From assembly GCA_963787415.1 (NCBI GenBank), contig CAWBCO010000003.1, positions 62,001-126,000 on the forward strand: a stretch of 64,000 nucleotides of DNA, written 5' to 3'. Shown in pieces: positions 1-8,524 of the stretch. The DNA comes from CAVUWL01 sp963787415. GTDB taxonomy: Bacteria > Actinomycetota > Thermoleophilia > Solirubrobacterales > 70-9. The position numbers were made by a program, and so were the translations under genes. Below the pieces are notes generated by a model that was not told the origin of the DNA, ran no database searches, and saw only the letters and a list, made by a program, of their open reading frames with translations. Position 1 is the first letter of the stretch, and each line of letters opens with the position of its first letter.

Positions 1-105
1 GGGATCATCATGCTCGCCATCATCGTCGTGATGGTGATTGGCAGAAATGCCCGGCTACGGTCGGCTAAGGCCCGCGAATTTATGAATTCTCGACCACCCC
101 ACTGA
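1..105 (+). CDS. C-terminal fragment of a membrane protein (partial)
   Basis: The window opens inside a reading frame that stops at 103-105. The 34 visible residues start with a hydrophobic stretch rich in I, V, L and M (about residues 2-14), followed by a basic tail. This resembles a last membrane helix with a short cytosolic tail. No family can be assigned from so little sequence. Confidence 0.3.
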   Translation, partial: GIIMLAIIVVMVIGRNARLRSAKAREFMNSRPPH

Positions 106-109
106 GCCG

Positions 110-376
110 ATGCCAACGCATCCCGAACTGAACACGCCGACGCAGCGCGCGCATCCCGCAATCGGATTTTGGCTGGGTTTGTTTGTGATTGGTCGCGGTT
201 ACATTCGGCGTGCTCTTGGCGGTTGGGATTCTGCTCGCGCTCGATCTGCTCCTTCGCGGATTCGGTCTGATCTGACTATGGCCGCCATCGTTTGGATATG
301 GCTCGCGGTGTTGCTCGCGCTCGCCGCTGCGATTCGACTACCTACCCCACGTCACTATCGAGCTGTCACGCAATGA
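110..376 (+). CDS. Possible small membrane protein, 88 aa, doubtful
   Basis: A frame opens 4 bases after the preceding stop. Only its C-terminal part (from the ATG at 278) looks protein-like: a strong membrane helix (AAIVWIWLAVLLALAAAI) and a short basic tail, 32 aa. A second hydrophobic stretch lies in another frame at 192-275 (VTFGVLLAVGILLALDLLL). This is either two tiny overlapping membrane peptides or one small two-helix membrane protein broken by an indel. No family is recognised. Confidence 0.2.
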   Translation: MPTHPELNTPTQRAHPAIGFWLGLFVIGRGYIRRALGGWDSARARSAPSRIRSDLTMAAIVWIWLAVLLALAAAIRLPTPRHYRAVTQ

Positions 377-471
377 CCCAACGATGCCAGCGTCCGCGTC
401 GCACTCGACTTGGAATCGTGGGGTGGTGGGAGCGTTGCTAGACGTGCGGTGGCCTGTGGTGAAATGTTCAT

Positions 472-636
472 ATGTCAGCTCGCCGCCGCCCCTACAGTGT
501 TAGAGCCCATGCGCCGCATTCACCGCTGCGCAGTGTGCGTCGCCGTGCACTGCTAACGCAGGAGGAGCTGGCGGCCAAGACTGGCGGCGAGTTCGCCCGC
601 AGCACGATCGCAAGCCCCTGGAAGCGTCTGGAGTAA
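472..636 (+). pseudogene. Truncated XRE-type helix-turn-helix protein
   Basis: This 54-residue frame starts at ATG 472. After a basic leader of about 26 residues it contains LTQEELAAKTGGEFARSTIA, which matches the first three helices of an XRE/Cro-type helix-turn-helix (the usual pattern is LTQEELA..TG...STI..IE.G). The frame then stops at 634-636, where the family would continue for another 30 or more residues. It is therefore a fragment, either decayed or frameshifted. Genes of this kind are common in phage and mobile-element remnants, which fits the gene-poor surroundings. No clear Shine-Dalgarno sequence is visible. Confidence 0.45.
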
Positions 637-944
637 ACCGCGAAAAAGGCAGATGGCCGCCAGAGTCGATGCAAGCCATGCGACAAACTCCGCCAGCAGG
701 AACGCTGCGACGCCGCACGTGCCGCCAGCTCAACTCCCGGCCTGGATAGGCCCACGTCGAAGGGATGGCTCATATCGTGGGGTTGTGCGAAGCTGAATGC
801 GTGGTGAGTGCGTCGGTGCCGGAGCGACCGCTGACGCACACCCTCACCGTCAGCTGCCTATGCAGGGCGAGCCACGCCATCGAACTTTTCCCGCAAGATG
901 CAAGCCGCGGATGCGCCGGACCTGGAGCTGGAGGCCCTTTCGTC
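637..944 (+). other. Gene-poor stretch with a zinc-ribbon remnant
   Basis: No intact gene is visible. In the frame continuing from the helix-turn-helix fragment, about 640-740, the translation contains ADGRQSRCKPCDKLRQQERC. This resembles the second half of the phage-type zinc ribbon (C..C...DG..S.CK.C) seen intact in the next gene. It has no start codon and looks like a decayed second copy. Nothing else could be supported here. Confidence 0.3.
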
Positions 945-1223
945 ATGACCTCCAAGGTCTGTACGAAGTGCAAAGCCTCGCAACCGCTGAAGGACTTCCC
1001 CCGCCAAGCTGGCCGACCCGCCGGTCGGACCTCCCGATGTGTGCGGTGCACATCTGAGGATCGAAGGCGCGGGAAGGCATTTCCATGCCGAGCCGCCGAT
1101 ATCGGAAACGCAGCAGCACCGCGCAGCTCGAAAAACGAGCTGAAGTCCGGAAGCTCTTGCGACGTAGGGCAGCAGCATGAGCGGGACGGAGATAGCCCGA
1201 CTGTGCGCGCACAGAGGTCGTAG
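945..1223 (+). CDS. Small zinc-ribbon (phage/HNH-associated type) protein
   Basis: The 92-residue frame is taken from ATG 945, preceded by a TGGAGG element about 11 bases upstream. Residues 4-40 carry two Cys pairs, CTKCKASQPLKDF and later CVRCTSEDRRR. This is the arrangement of the short zinc-binding proteins that accompany or precede HNH endonucleases in phages and actinobacterial islands. No HNH catalytic motif follows, so a nuclease function cannot be claimed. The C-terminal half is low in recognisable features and may be out of frame: a basic peptide (ATG 1085, stop 1178-1180) overlaps in another frame. The assignment rests on the Cys motif alone. Confidence 0.45.
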   Translation: MTSKVCTKCKASQPLKDFPRQAGRPAGRTSRCVRCTSEDRRRGKAFPCRAADIGNAAAPRSSKNELKSGSSCDVGQQHERDGDSPTVRAQRS

Positions 1224-1398
1224 AGGTCGCCCGTTGGTCTGCGATAGCGCCTCCGTCGAGGGCAATCCGGCGGTGATTGCGCGCGGCCGCCTACTCCTGG
1301 CGAATGTCGATCAGGTGCTGGCGGCGCGGGTGAAGGCTGTCAGGGCGGCGAGGTCGTAGGTAAGGATCTGAGCGTCGATGGACCCTTATCCTCGTTCG

Positions 1399-1895
1399 AT
1401 GAGCAATCGCCCTAGGCCCGCAGCGCTCCTCACCTTATCGGCGATAGTGATCGCCTGCGGGCTGGGCGTCAGTTCAGCTTCTGCTTCAAACGGAGAATTC
1501 CTAGTTCCGGCAACGATCGAAGCTGTCCCGATTACCAGGCCAGGTGGATTCCCCAAGGTACAACATGAAGAACCGGCTAAAGGTCGCACCTTTGCTTTCA
1601 CAGTGGAAACCGGCTCCTGTGGGCCGACGGTATTCTACGAAGTCAAGGTGGTGGAACGCCCTTCGTCGAAAGCTCGGCTTCGAGAAGGTCACGGGAAGCG
1701 ACTATCATCACCGTTTTTGTGGAACGTGAGGCCTATCTGAAACTGAAGGGCCCGGTTTGCACTGATCACGAGACCGTAATAACCAAGCGCATCAAACTGA
1801 AGCGACGAGCTATTGGTCTGACTTTCTTTGATGGCAGCTTTTCGCCACTTCGTCGGATCTGGCCGGTGATCGAGTATTCAGGCCCAGATGTGTAA
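1399..1895 (+). pseudogene. Secreted protein of unknown function, frameshifted
   Basis: From ATG 1399 the protein begins with a clear signal peptide: a basic start, a hydrophobic core of about 18 residues (LLTLSAIVIACGLGVSS) and a small-residue cleavage zone (ASAS). The mature part reads well to about 1690. Protein-like sequence then continues in the frame one base earlier (ATIITVFVEREAYLKLKGP, through to the stop at 1893-1895). Joining the frames gives about 165 residues with two or three Cys. One base therefore appears to be missing near 1690. No family is recognised. Base composition is visibly less GC-rich than the core genome, which suggests an accessory origin. Confidence 0.5.
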
Positions 1896-1970
1896 TCGAC
1901 TGTGGCAGGCGCTGGCGCCGCGGGTCAAGACCGCCGAGGCTGAGGCGCTGCTAGCAGCGAACCGGGTGCT

Positions 1971-2309
1971 TTAGCGCGCGGCCTTTTGCAGCTCCCTAGT
2001 CATCCACCTTTGCCACGCCGATATCGCCGCCGCCGCATGGGGGTCGTTTCGGTGGATGACGATCATTGTCGCCGCATGGCCTCCGCTGGGCGAATGGACG
2101 TGCACAGAGCGACTTGGAGCGCTATGGGGTTCCGTCCAAATCGAGCGCACGCCGACAGTGTTGCCGGACCGATACGGCTGGTTGATGTGGAAAGCGGCTC
2201 GCGGACTGACGAGTCCTCGAACGTCGGCGTCACCGTTTTCTAGCGCGACGACGGCGGTCGCGATGGCCACAAGAAAGACAGCCCAGATCAGACCGGCTCG
2301 GAGTTCCAC
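1971..2309 (-). CDS. Hypothetical protein with N-terminal membrane anchor, 112 aa
   Basis: The minus-strand frame starts at a GTG (2307-2309) preceded by CTGGGG. Residues 6-23 form a hydrophobic segment (GLIWAVFLVAIATAVVAL) that could be a signal anchor or signal peptide. The remaining 85 residues are hydrophilic, with no recognisable domain. An opposite-strand frame over the same bases looks less protein-like. The gene lies in the gene-poor stretch between the frameshifted secreted protein and tRNA-Val. This is a weak call, based on the hydrophobic start and on frame length. Confidence 0.35.
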   Translation of the reverse strand: MELRAGLIWAVFLVAIATAVVALENGDADVRGLVSPRAAFHINQPYRSGNTVGVRSIWTEPHSAPSRSVHVHSPSGGHAATMIVIHRNDPHAAAAISAWQRWMTRELQKAAR

Positions 2310-2485
2310 CCCAGCGATGTTATGGCGTGGGCATCGAGTTGCCAGCGCCTCAGAGTCCGCGCACTAGCTTGCCGGGTCGTTTTGCATCACTCCCCGACCG
2401 CGAACCGCTCCGCATAGGCGCCCCGGATCCAAGGCGTGGGGCGGCTGGACCTTCCTAGACGGACCTATTCGCGGATTCTCTGCGA
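2310..2485. other. Stretch between hypothetical gene and tRNA, nothing recognised
   Basis: No gene, terminator or att-like copy of the tRNA 3' end could be recognised here by eye. The bases at 1896-1970 are likewise empty apart from a short frame (about 1888-1974) encoding 28 residues without features. Confidence 0.4.
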
Positions 2486-2557
2486 TGGGCACGGCTGGTT
2501 TCGAACCAGCGACCTCTCGCGTGTGAAGCGAGCGCTCTCCCACTGAGCTACGCGCCC
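2486..2557 (-). tRNA. tRNA-Val (anticodon CAC)
   Basis: Read on the minus strand, this 72-base cloverleaf has a 7-bp acceptor stem (GGGCGCG pairing with CGTGCCC, one G-T pair). It has the D-arm sequence AGCTCAGTGGGAGAGC, an anticodon stem CTCGC/GCGAG around the loop TTCACAC (anticodon CAC, reads GUG) and the T-arm GGTTCGAAACC. The discriminator base is A. The CCA end is not encoded; TCG follows. The gene sits where the decayed accessory stretch meets the dense core genes, a place where elements often integrate, but no second copy of its 3' end was seen. Confidence 0.95.
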
Positions 2558-2603
2558 GGAGGCATTTATCGTATCTCTCTGGCGGGCGCCCTCGACCAGA
2601 CAC

Positions 2604-3900
2604 TCATTTTCTTCGTCTGATCTTGAACCATCTCCTGGCGGGGGTGAGATCGAACCCATGCTGGTCAACGGCGCGAACCGAGAACGCGTAATGCCCGGGC
2701 TTCAGGTGCTTGTAGCTCTTCGGCGACTGACAATTTTGAAATGGCTGCTCGTCGAGCTCGCATTCAAAGCTCAAGACCGCGCCCCCACGTCCGCTGAAGC
2801 TGAAGGTAGCCCCTCTGGGGTGGATCTTTGCCCTCAGAATCGAGGTGTTTGGAGGCATGGGAGGGGGGCGGTGGGCAGGGTAGAACGACAGGTGCGAGCT
2901 CGTAGGCGCCAATATCGGTAATCGCGGTTGGTTCGGAGCTGTTGCAGGGGAGCTGGCCGGGCTGGGTACGAGGATTTCCATCGAGGTCTATTTCGCCGTT
3001 TAGAGGGCTATTGACGCCCGCGTCGATCGTCGGCGAGCCGCTTGCCTCGTGCAGATTGCCTTCCGATGCGCTGATAAAAAGCGGCGGCGCGATTTGGTTT
3101 GTGCTGCTTCCCGCAGCCGTGACGGTCGCCCCACCTTCAGCAGAGACGGTCGCGTAATTTGAATGTTCGAGCGTCATCGCGACCGTTCCGCCCTGCTGGC
3201 TTGCGCCTATATCCATCCCACCACCGCGGACAATCGTGTTCACCGCGGTGACCTGCATGCCGGGACCGGATGAGCTTAGGTGTACGGCTTCACGCCCCGC
3301 GTAGATCGTGTCGTTTCTCAAGTCGAGCGTCCACAAGCCAATTCCAAGGACCTGATCATTGATTCCATATTCGCCTGAGCAGATTGAATCGATGATCGAT
3401 GTAACCGGCTCGCTACTGCAGCCAATCCCGCTGGGCGAGTTGGCGATGACTCGGTTTATCGATCCAGCACCGACCAGGGCGGTGCTGGATTTTGCACTGT
3501 CTTGGATATCGACATCTGTGATCCGTTGCTCTTCCCCACCCTCGACGGCTTCGACAGCCACTTTCGCTGCCGAGTAGATCTCAGGGCGGGCTTGGCCTGC
3601 GGCTCCTTCAAGTGTGGTTCTATTTTTAAGTTCCAATGTTTCGCTGATCGGGTTCTGCGGGGAGCCGTAGGTGCCTTCATCTCCGGTGAGGATCACGGTG
3701 ACTCCGGAGCTGGCCGATTTGAGCGCAGTGACGATGGAACATGGTTCGATTTGTGTACAGGCGCTGCCCGAGCCTGTCGGCGAGGCATAGCTGCTGATCG
3801 GATTCGCGCTTGCGCCACTCGCCGCGCCGAGAGCCGCGGTCCCAATTGCGACGACAGTTGATGCCAGTTTGATTAGCTGGCTGTAGTGCTGGATCCTCAT
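2604..3900 (-). CDS. Secreted right-handed beta-helix protein with C-terminal SPKTYKHLKPG-type domain (frameshifted)
   Basis: From ATG 3900 the protein has a signal peptide (residues about 8-33, ending ASGASA). About 300 residues follow with the repetitive short-strand pattern of parallel beta-helix surface proteins, closing with TDIGAYE, a hallmark of this group. The frame then runs into an unrelated tail. In the frame one base later, about 90 residues continue with two Cys and the motif SPKSYKHLKPGHYAFSVRA, a domain very common at the end of secreted Solirubrobacterales proteins. The switch falls at a run of six G (2863-2868), so one base is probably extra. The role is probably cell-surface or extracellular; no enzyme residues are claimed. 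An upstream frame extension to 4104 has low-complexity sequence before the signal peptide and was not used. Confidence 0.75.
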
Positions 3901-4068
3901 CTCGTCGGTTTTGACTTTACGCCCCTTATCAGGGTCCAGGCTAAGTTCCGCCGCCGCGAGGGCACGCCTGTGCGTCGGGAATGCTGGATCCGCGGCTTCG
4001 CAGCTGGTGGGGGGCGGGGGGGCGTGGGCAGGAGATGCAAGCGTTGACGCTCGCGATACGGTGTCGCT

Positions 4069-4410
4069 ATGGATCCTGAGCGTGCCGGTCAGCTGCTCGC
4101 GCAAGAGCGGATGCAGATCGAGCAGGCAATCGCCTCACTCGACCGCGAAACCCCAGAAGAGGGCGACGAGCGCAAAGAGCCCGGGGATCAGGATTCCGAG
4201 GGCCTATATCAGGATGAGTTTGATGCGGGCCGCGCCCGTGACCTCGCTCAGCAGCTCGCCGCCGTTGAGCGTGCCGAGGCGCGGCTTGCAGCCGGGACGT
4301 ATGGTCTTTCGGTTCGAAGCGGCGTGCCGATACCCGACGAGCGCCTCGAGGCCAGCCCGACCGCCGAGCTCACCGTCGAGGAGCAAGATCGCGGGCCTCG
4401 ACCCGATTGA
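4069..4410 (+). CDS. DksA/TraR-family-like protein without zinc finger, 113 aa
   Basis: The protein is acidic and helical, with the segment AAVERAEARLAAGTYG at about residues 65-80. The sequence GVPIPDERLEASPTAELTVE follows. This is the closing part of actinobacterial DksA/TraR-like proteins, where AL.RI..GTYG precedes a (lost) zinc finger and then I..ERL.A.P.A. The four Cys of classical DksA are absent. DksA proteins bind the RNA polymerase secondary channel and modulate transcription initiation; whether this short Cys-free form does so is unknown. It begins downstream of, and divergent from, the beta-helix gene. Confidence 0.7.
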   Translation: MDPERAGQLLAQERMQIEQAIASLDRETPEEGDERKEPGDQDSEGLYQDEFDAGRARDLAQQLAAVERAEARLAAGTYGLSVRSGVPIPDERLEASPTAELTVEEQDRGPRPD

Positions 4411-4426
4411 GGCGAGCTGCCGTTTA

Positions 4427-5356
4427 TTAGCACTCAGTGCGTGGATCCGAGATCGGGGCGCCATCGGTGGCTTCGCCTATAGCGGTCGCCCGCACCGCGC
4501 GCCAAATCGCGTCGTGTCCAAGCGGTTCGCGTACGGCGCTGCCGGCTCCGACTAGCGCCAGCAGACCGATCTCAGCGGCAAGGCGATCCGGGGCGTCATT
4601 TCCTTTCGTCATTAACGCTGCCACCTCCTGAGTGCTCAGCCCATCGGGGAAACTTTCGAGCAGCGTCGCTACGTTTTCGGGCGCCGGGTTGCTGCGAAGC
4701 CCCGGATCCAGATTGGCAATCAGGACGTCATATGCCTCGACCGGCTGAAAACCACCGGCGATCAAGGCCGTCTTGCCGCTGGAAAAGACGACGCTTGGTG
4801 CCGTATAGCGAACCTGGCCGTCTGTGCTTGCGGCCTTACCCTGGAGCTCCGCCGCCGAACCCGCCGCTGTTCTGGCCTCTGCCTTATCGCTCTCATATGC
4901 CGCGCTTACCACCGGATCATCAATCCGAGAGATGATCGTGTTCGCGTCAACGCCCTCCACGCCGCGCAGTACCCCGGCGAGCTGGTCATCATCGTCGAGG
5001 AGCAGAGGACTATTGAAGTTCGCCAGTTGCAGGGCACGAAATACGCGCCACTCGCTGCCCGGCTCATAGATCCGGGCAGCGACGACGGTGCGACAGGCAC
5101 GCGCGGTAGCGGTCACCCGTTGCTTGGGCTGAACCGAGAAGGGCATCCCATAGCGGCGGAAATTCAGTTGGTAGGTCGCCCCCCGAAGCGGCGTATAGCC
5201 GCGTGCGACGTAGTGCTCGGTGCTCTCGCTCAACCCGATCAGCACCAATCGCCAGTTGAGTTGGTCACCGTAGCGCCACTCGATCACCCTTAGGGCGGGG
5301 ATCTCGCTGTAGGCCCAGGGGCAGGCTGGGTCGCTGTACAGCGTCGCATCGATCAC
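4427..5356 (-). CDS. DsbA-family (FrnE/HCCA-isomerase-like) thioredoxin-fold protein
   Basis: The 309-residue protein begins with a beta strand followed by SDPACPWAY at about residues 8-16. This is the DP.CPW motif of DsbA-like proteins of the FrnE and 2-hydroxychromene-2-carboxylate isomerase group. The second Cys of a CXXC site is missing (CPWA), so it is unlikely to be a dithiol oxidase; a glutathione-S-transferase-kappa-like or isomerase role is more likely. A cis-Pro-like segment (RYTAPSVVF) lies near residue 190. The C-terminal 90 residues look like a helical extension. It converges with the DksA-like gene, with 16 bases between them. Confidence 0.75.
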   Translation of the reverse strand: MIDATLYSDPACPWAYSEIPALRVIEWRYGDQLNWRLVLIGLSESTEHYVARGYTPLRGATYQLNFRRYGMPFSVQPKQRVTATARACRTVVAARIYEPGSEWRVFRALQLANFNSPLLLDDDDQLAGVLRGVEGVDANTIISRIDDPVVSAAYESDKAEARTAAGSAAELQGKAASTDGQVRYTAPSVVFSSGKTALIAGGFQPVEAYDVLIANLDPGLRSNPAPENVATLLESFPDGLSTQEVAALMTKGNDAPDRLAAEIGLLALVGAGSAVREPLGHDAIWRAVRATAIGEATDGAPISDPRTEC

Positions 5357-5504
5357 TTTTCCACTGTAGGGAAACCGCCCGCTCGGCCTTTAAATTCCGG
5401 CTTCTCAAGCGGTTCCGCAGGGGTCCATGGGTACCTGATCATCAGCTCGGGTCATCCCTCTTTTTGGATCGGCGTTGAGCGGGGGCCCGCGGTCGGGGCT
5501 CGGA

Positions 5505-5867
5505 CTAGGGCGCAGCCGAGGGCTGTTCAGCCGCTAGGGCGAACGGGCTGCCCTCTGAGTCCCTGCAGATCGCCCACCGCTCGCCGGGGTGGATGACAGA
5601 GCCGCCCAGCTGGAGGACTCGATCGAGGGCCGCCGCCAGATCGCTGACCCCAAAGTAGGGCAGCGAGCCCCTGTCCCCGGGGCCCAAGCCACGCTGGTGG
5701 ATTCCGAGCCGGGTTCCATCTCTTTCGATCTCCCAGCCCGATCCCGATGCAGGCGAGCGAGGCGTGAGGTCGGCCCCGAGTACTCCCCGCCAGAAGCTGA
5801 GGGCGCGCTCGGGATTATCTGCGGGAAACTCGATCAGAGTTGAAGGCATCGCCTCAGTATCTGTCAT
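5505..5867 (-). CDS. VOC-superfamily (glyoxalase/bleomycin-resistance-like) protein
   Basis: The 120 residues form one VOC module. IEFPADNPERALSFWRGVLG at residues about 12-31 is the typical first strand plus helix. A second strand set follows, with GSLPYFGVSDLAAALDRV and GGSVIHPGERWAICRDSEGS, ending in the usual SPFAL. Members bind a metal and act as lyases, isomerases, dioxygenases or antibiotic-binding proteins. The substrate cannot be deduced. It is a single-domain form, so it would act as a dimer. It stands alone between the DsbA-like and alpha/beta hydrolase genes, all on the minus strand. Confidence 0.8.
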   Translation of the reverse strand: MTDTEAMPSTLIEFPADNPERALSFWRGVLGADLTPRSPASGSGWEIERDGTRLGIHQRGLGPGDRGSLPYFGVSDLAAALDRVLQLGGSVIHPGERWAICRDSEGSPFALAAEQPSAAP

Positions 5868-5964
5868 CGCCAGGGCGAGCTAGGTCCAGCCGTTGAATGC
5901 ACCTCCATTTCGGGCGATCCGATCAGGATCCCGCTACCGCTCACTGCGATCGGGCACCTGAGGT

Positions 5965-7008
5965 CTACTCACCGCCGTCATGTGCCATCAGTCGGCCGCG
6001 CCACTCTTCGCGATCAAATCGGGCCGGCTCGGTTTCGGCCAAGAACTGTTCAAGCGCGACGATGAAGCGCCCAGGCGCCTCCAAATGAGGGAGATGTCCG
6101 ACCCCGGGGAAGATCTCGAGGCGACTGCCGGGGAGGGTCCGATGGGCTTCTTCGCCGTGGCGGACGGGAATGATTGGATCGTTTTCCCCCCAGACGATAA
6201 GAAGCGGCAAATTATCGGCGAGGTAGAGACGATCGTTGGCGTCGATGCGCTGCCCCCCGGTGCTGACTACAGAGCGCAGCGTCGCCAGGAATGCGTTTCG
6301 CCGCTCCGCGTTTGCCAGCGATGCATAGCCCCGCGCGACCTCGGCAAGGTCGGGGCTGGCTCGCATACCGAGCGCCGATAGCCCACGACCGAGAATCGTC
6401 CCGGCTCGCTGCCCGACGGCGGCGGTTGCTCCAATGAACAGATCGGCCCCCGGTAGGGCGGCGGCGCGCAGGATCGGGCTCACCTCCGGACCGAGGCCCC
6501 CGCTTGAGACCAGGACCAGGCGTTCGGTCATTTCTGGGAACTGATAGGCGAACTGCATCGCGATGCCGCCTCCGAGGGAATGGCCGACGAGCGTCGCACG
6601 CTCGTGGCCGACCGCGAAGATCAGATCCCGCAGCCCAGCCGCCAGCCCTCCGAGTGAGTAATCGCCGCCGCCCGCGGCTGAGGCACCATGGCCCGGTAGG
6701 TCGGAGGCGATGATGGTGTGATCTGCGGCGAGTGGCTCGATCACCTCCTCCCAGTTCTCCAGAGTTCCCGCCATCCCATGGATCAGGAGAATCAGCGGAC
6801 CCGAGCCAGCTTCGGCGTAGGTGATCGAGCGGCCGTGCAGCTGCAGCTCGCAGCGCCGTGGGTTTTGCCGATTTCGCTTGGATGCCAACGGGCACAACAG
6901 GGTAGCCCCCTCGCCACCCGCTGCCGTTTCCTCCTCGGCGGGGGGCTGTTCGGAAGATCGGGCCCCCTCGTGCCAGAATCTATGACCGTGAGAGACGGAC
7001 GTCACCAT
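5965..7008 (-). CDS. Alpha/beta hydrolase, divergent from EthA-like monooxygenase
   Basis: This is a classic alpha/beta hydrolase: oxyanion HGMAGTLENW, DLPGHGAS, nucleophile elbow GHSLGGGIAMQFA, catalytic Asp in VWGENDPIIP and His in GVGHLPHLE. The group includes esterases, lactonases and C-C hydrolases. The start is uncertain. An in-frame ATG at 7029 would share a CATG with the start of the divergent monooxygenase, leaving no promoter space; ATG 7008 or a TTG near 6900, just before the conserved domain, are better. Neither ATG has a Shine-Dalgarno sequence. Its position back to back with a Baeyer-Villiger-type enzyme suggests it hydrolyses the esters or lactones made there (inference). Confidence 0.85.
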   Translation of the reverse strand: MVTSVSHGHRFWHEGARSSEQPPAEEETAAGGEGATLLCPLASKRNRQNPRRCELQLHGRSITYAEAGSGPLILLIHGMAGTLENWEEVIEPLAADHTIIASDLPGHGASAAGGGDYSLGGLAAGLRDLIFAVGHERATLVGHSLGGGIAMQFAYQFPEMTERLVLVSSGGLGPEVSPILRAAALPGADLFIGATAAVGQRAGTILGRGLSALGMRASPDLAEVARGYASLANAERRNAFLATLRSVVSTGGQRIDANDRLYLADNLPLLIVWGENDPIIPVRHGEEAHRTLPGSRLEIFPGVGHLPHLEAPGRFIVALEQFLAETEPARFDREEWRGRLMAHDGGE

Positions 7009-7027
7009 CGAAGCTAGCCAGCGAGTC

Positions 7028-8524
7028 ATGTCGCTTGAGCATCTTGATGTTCTGATCGTCGGCGCCGGCCTCTCGGGAATCGGCGCCGCCTACCATCTCC
7101 AGGACAGGTGCCCGGGGAGGTCCTACGCGATCCTCGAGGCTCGCGGTGAGCTTGGTGGAACCTGGGACCTGTTTCGCTTTCCGGGCATCCGCTCTGACTC
7201 CGACATGCATACCTTGGGATATGGATTTCGACCCTGGAAGGAGACCAAGGTAATCGCCGACGGTGACTCGATCTTGCGCTACCTTCGCCACACCGCGAGC
7301 GAAAACGCAATCACCGAGAAGGTACGATTTCACCAGCGGGTTGTTCGCGCCGAGTGGTCGACCTCGCGCTCTGCGTGGACCGTGGAAGCAGAGCGCTCCG
7401 ACAGCGGTGACGTGGTTCGCATGAGCTGCGGGTTCCTTTGGATTTGCAGCGGCTACTACCGCTATGACAAAGGCTACGCTCCCGAGTTCGAGGGTGTGGA
7501 GCGCTTCAAGGGGCCGATTGTGCATCCCCAGCAGTGGTCAGATGACATCTCCTACGGCGGCAAACGCGTGGTTGTAATCGGCAGCGGGGCAACGGCGATG
7601 ACGATGGTCCCCGCCCTCGCGAAAAAGGCCGAGCACGTCACCATGCTGCAGCGCTCACCGAGCTACGTGGTCTCGCTGCCGACCGAGGACACGATCGCGG
7701 ACGCCTTGCATCGTGTTCTCCCAGAGCGCGCAGCCAACTGGTTGGTGCGCTGGAAAAACATCCTCCTGCAGATCTTCGTCTACCAGCTAAGCCGGCGGCG
7801 ACCAACCCTGGTCAAGGCGTTGGTTCGGAGGGGTGTGAAACGCTCGCTGCCGATCGGCTATGACGTCGACACGCACTTCAAACCGCACTACAACCCGTGG
7901 GACCAGCGCTTGTGTTTGGTCCCCGACGGCGACCTCTTTGAGTCGATCTCTGTGGGCGATGCGACGGTTGTCACCGACGTGGTCGAGACCTTCACCGAGA
8001 CCGGTATCAAGCTCAAATCCGGGGCTGCGCTTGATGCTGATCTGATCGTCACCGCGACCGGACTGAACCTGCTCTTTCTGGGCGGGATGCAGCTGGCTGT
8101 CGATGGTCATCAAATCGATCTGGCCAAAGAGATGACCTACAAGGGGATGATGCTCGGCGGCATCCCGAACTTCGCATTCACGCTCGGCTACACCAACTCT
8201 TCCTGGACACTGAAGGCCGATCTCACCTCTGAGTACGTCTGCCGGCTTCTGCTCCACATGGACACTCACGGCTACAGCCAGGCTGTGCCGGAGATCGCGG
8301 ACCCCTCGATCACCGAGCAGCCGCTGCTTGATTTCGCGGCCGGCTACGTGCTGCGCTCGATCGATCAGCTCCCCAAACAGGGCTCGAAGTCTCCCTGGCG
8401 GCTGCGAATGAACTATCCGCTTGATGCCAGGGAAATCCGGTTTGGCGCAATCGACGATGGCACGATGAAATTTTCCAGTGCCAGCGTCGATGCTCGGCCG
8501 CTCGAGCAACCGCTCGCCAGCTGA
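7028..8524 (+). CDS. ethA: EthA-like flavin-containing Baeyer-Villiger monooxygenase
   Basis: The 498-residue enzyme has an N-terminal FAD fold (VLIVGAGLSGIGAAYHL, about residues 6-22) and the sequence FPGIRSDSDMHTLGY. It also has the BVMO fingerprint region FKGPIVHPQQWSDD and a second Rossmann motif VVVIGSGATAM (about 181). Long stretches match my memory of mycobacterial EthA, for example YNPWDQRLCLVP and TATGLNL. In the fingerprint F.G...H...W(P/D) the last position is Ser. EthA-type enzymes use NADPH, FAD and O2 to turn ketones into esters and to oxidise thioamides and sulfides. A terminator-like hairpin follows at 8607-8630. Confidence 0.9.
   Translation: MSLEHLDVLIVGAGLSGIGAAYHLQDRCPGRSYAILEARGELGGTWDLFRFPGIRSDSDMHTLGYGFRPWKETKVIADGDSILRYLRHTASENAITEKVRFHQRVVRAEWSTSRSAWTVEAERSDSGDVVRMSCGFLWICSGYYRYDKGYAPEFEGVERFKGPIVHPQQWSDDISYGGKRVVVIGSGATAMTMVPALAKKAEHVTMLQRSPSYVVSLPTEDTIADALHRVLPERAANWLVRWKNILLQIFVYQLSRRRPTLVKALVRRGVKRSLPIGYDVDTHFKPHYNPWDQRLCLVPDGDLFESISVGDATVVTDVVETFTETGIKLKSGAALDADLIVTATGLNLLFLGGMQLAVDGHQIDLAKEMTYKGMMLGGIPNFAFTLGYTNSSWTLKADLTSEYVCRLLLHMDTHGYSQAVPEIADPSITEQPLLDFAAGYVLRSIDQLPKQGSKSPWRLRMNYPLDAREIRFGAIDDGTMKFSSASVDARPLEQPLAS

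Noticed and set aside
765..944. N-terminal extension of the zinc-ribbon protein from 765
   Set aside because: The added 60 residues have no protein-like features and the Cys motif starts right after ATG 945.
1..2485. Integrative element with att repeats at tRNA-Val
   Set aside because: No copy of the tRNA 3' end and no integrase were seen within the window; kept only as a tentative inference.
2764..4104. Start of the beta-helix protein at 4104
   Set aside because: The extra 68 residues precede a clear signal peptide beginning at 3900, so the shorter start is more likely.
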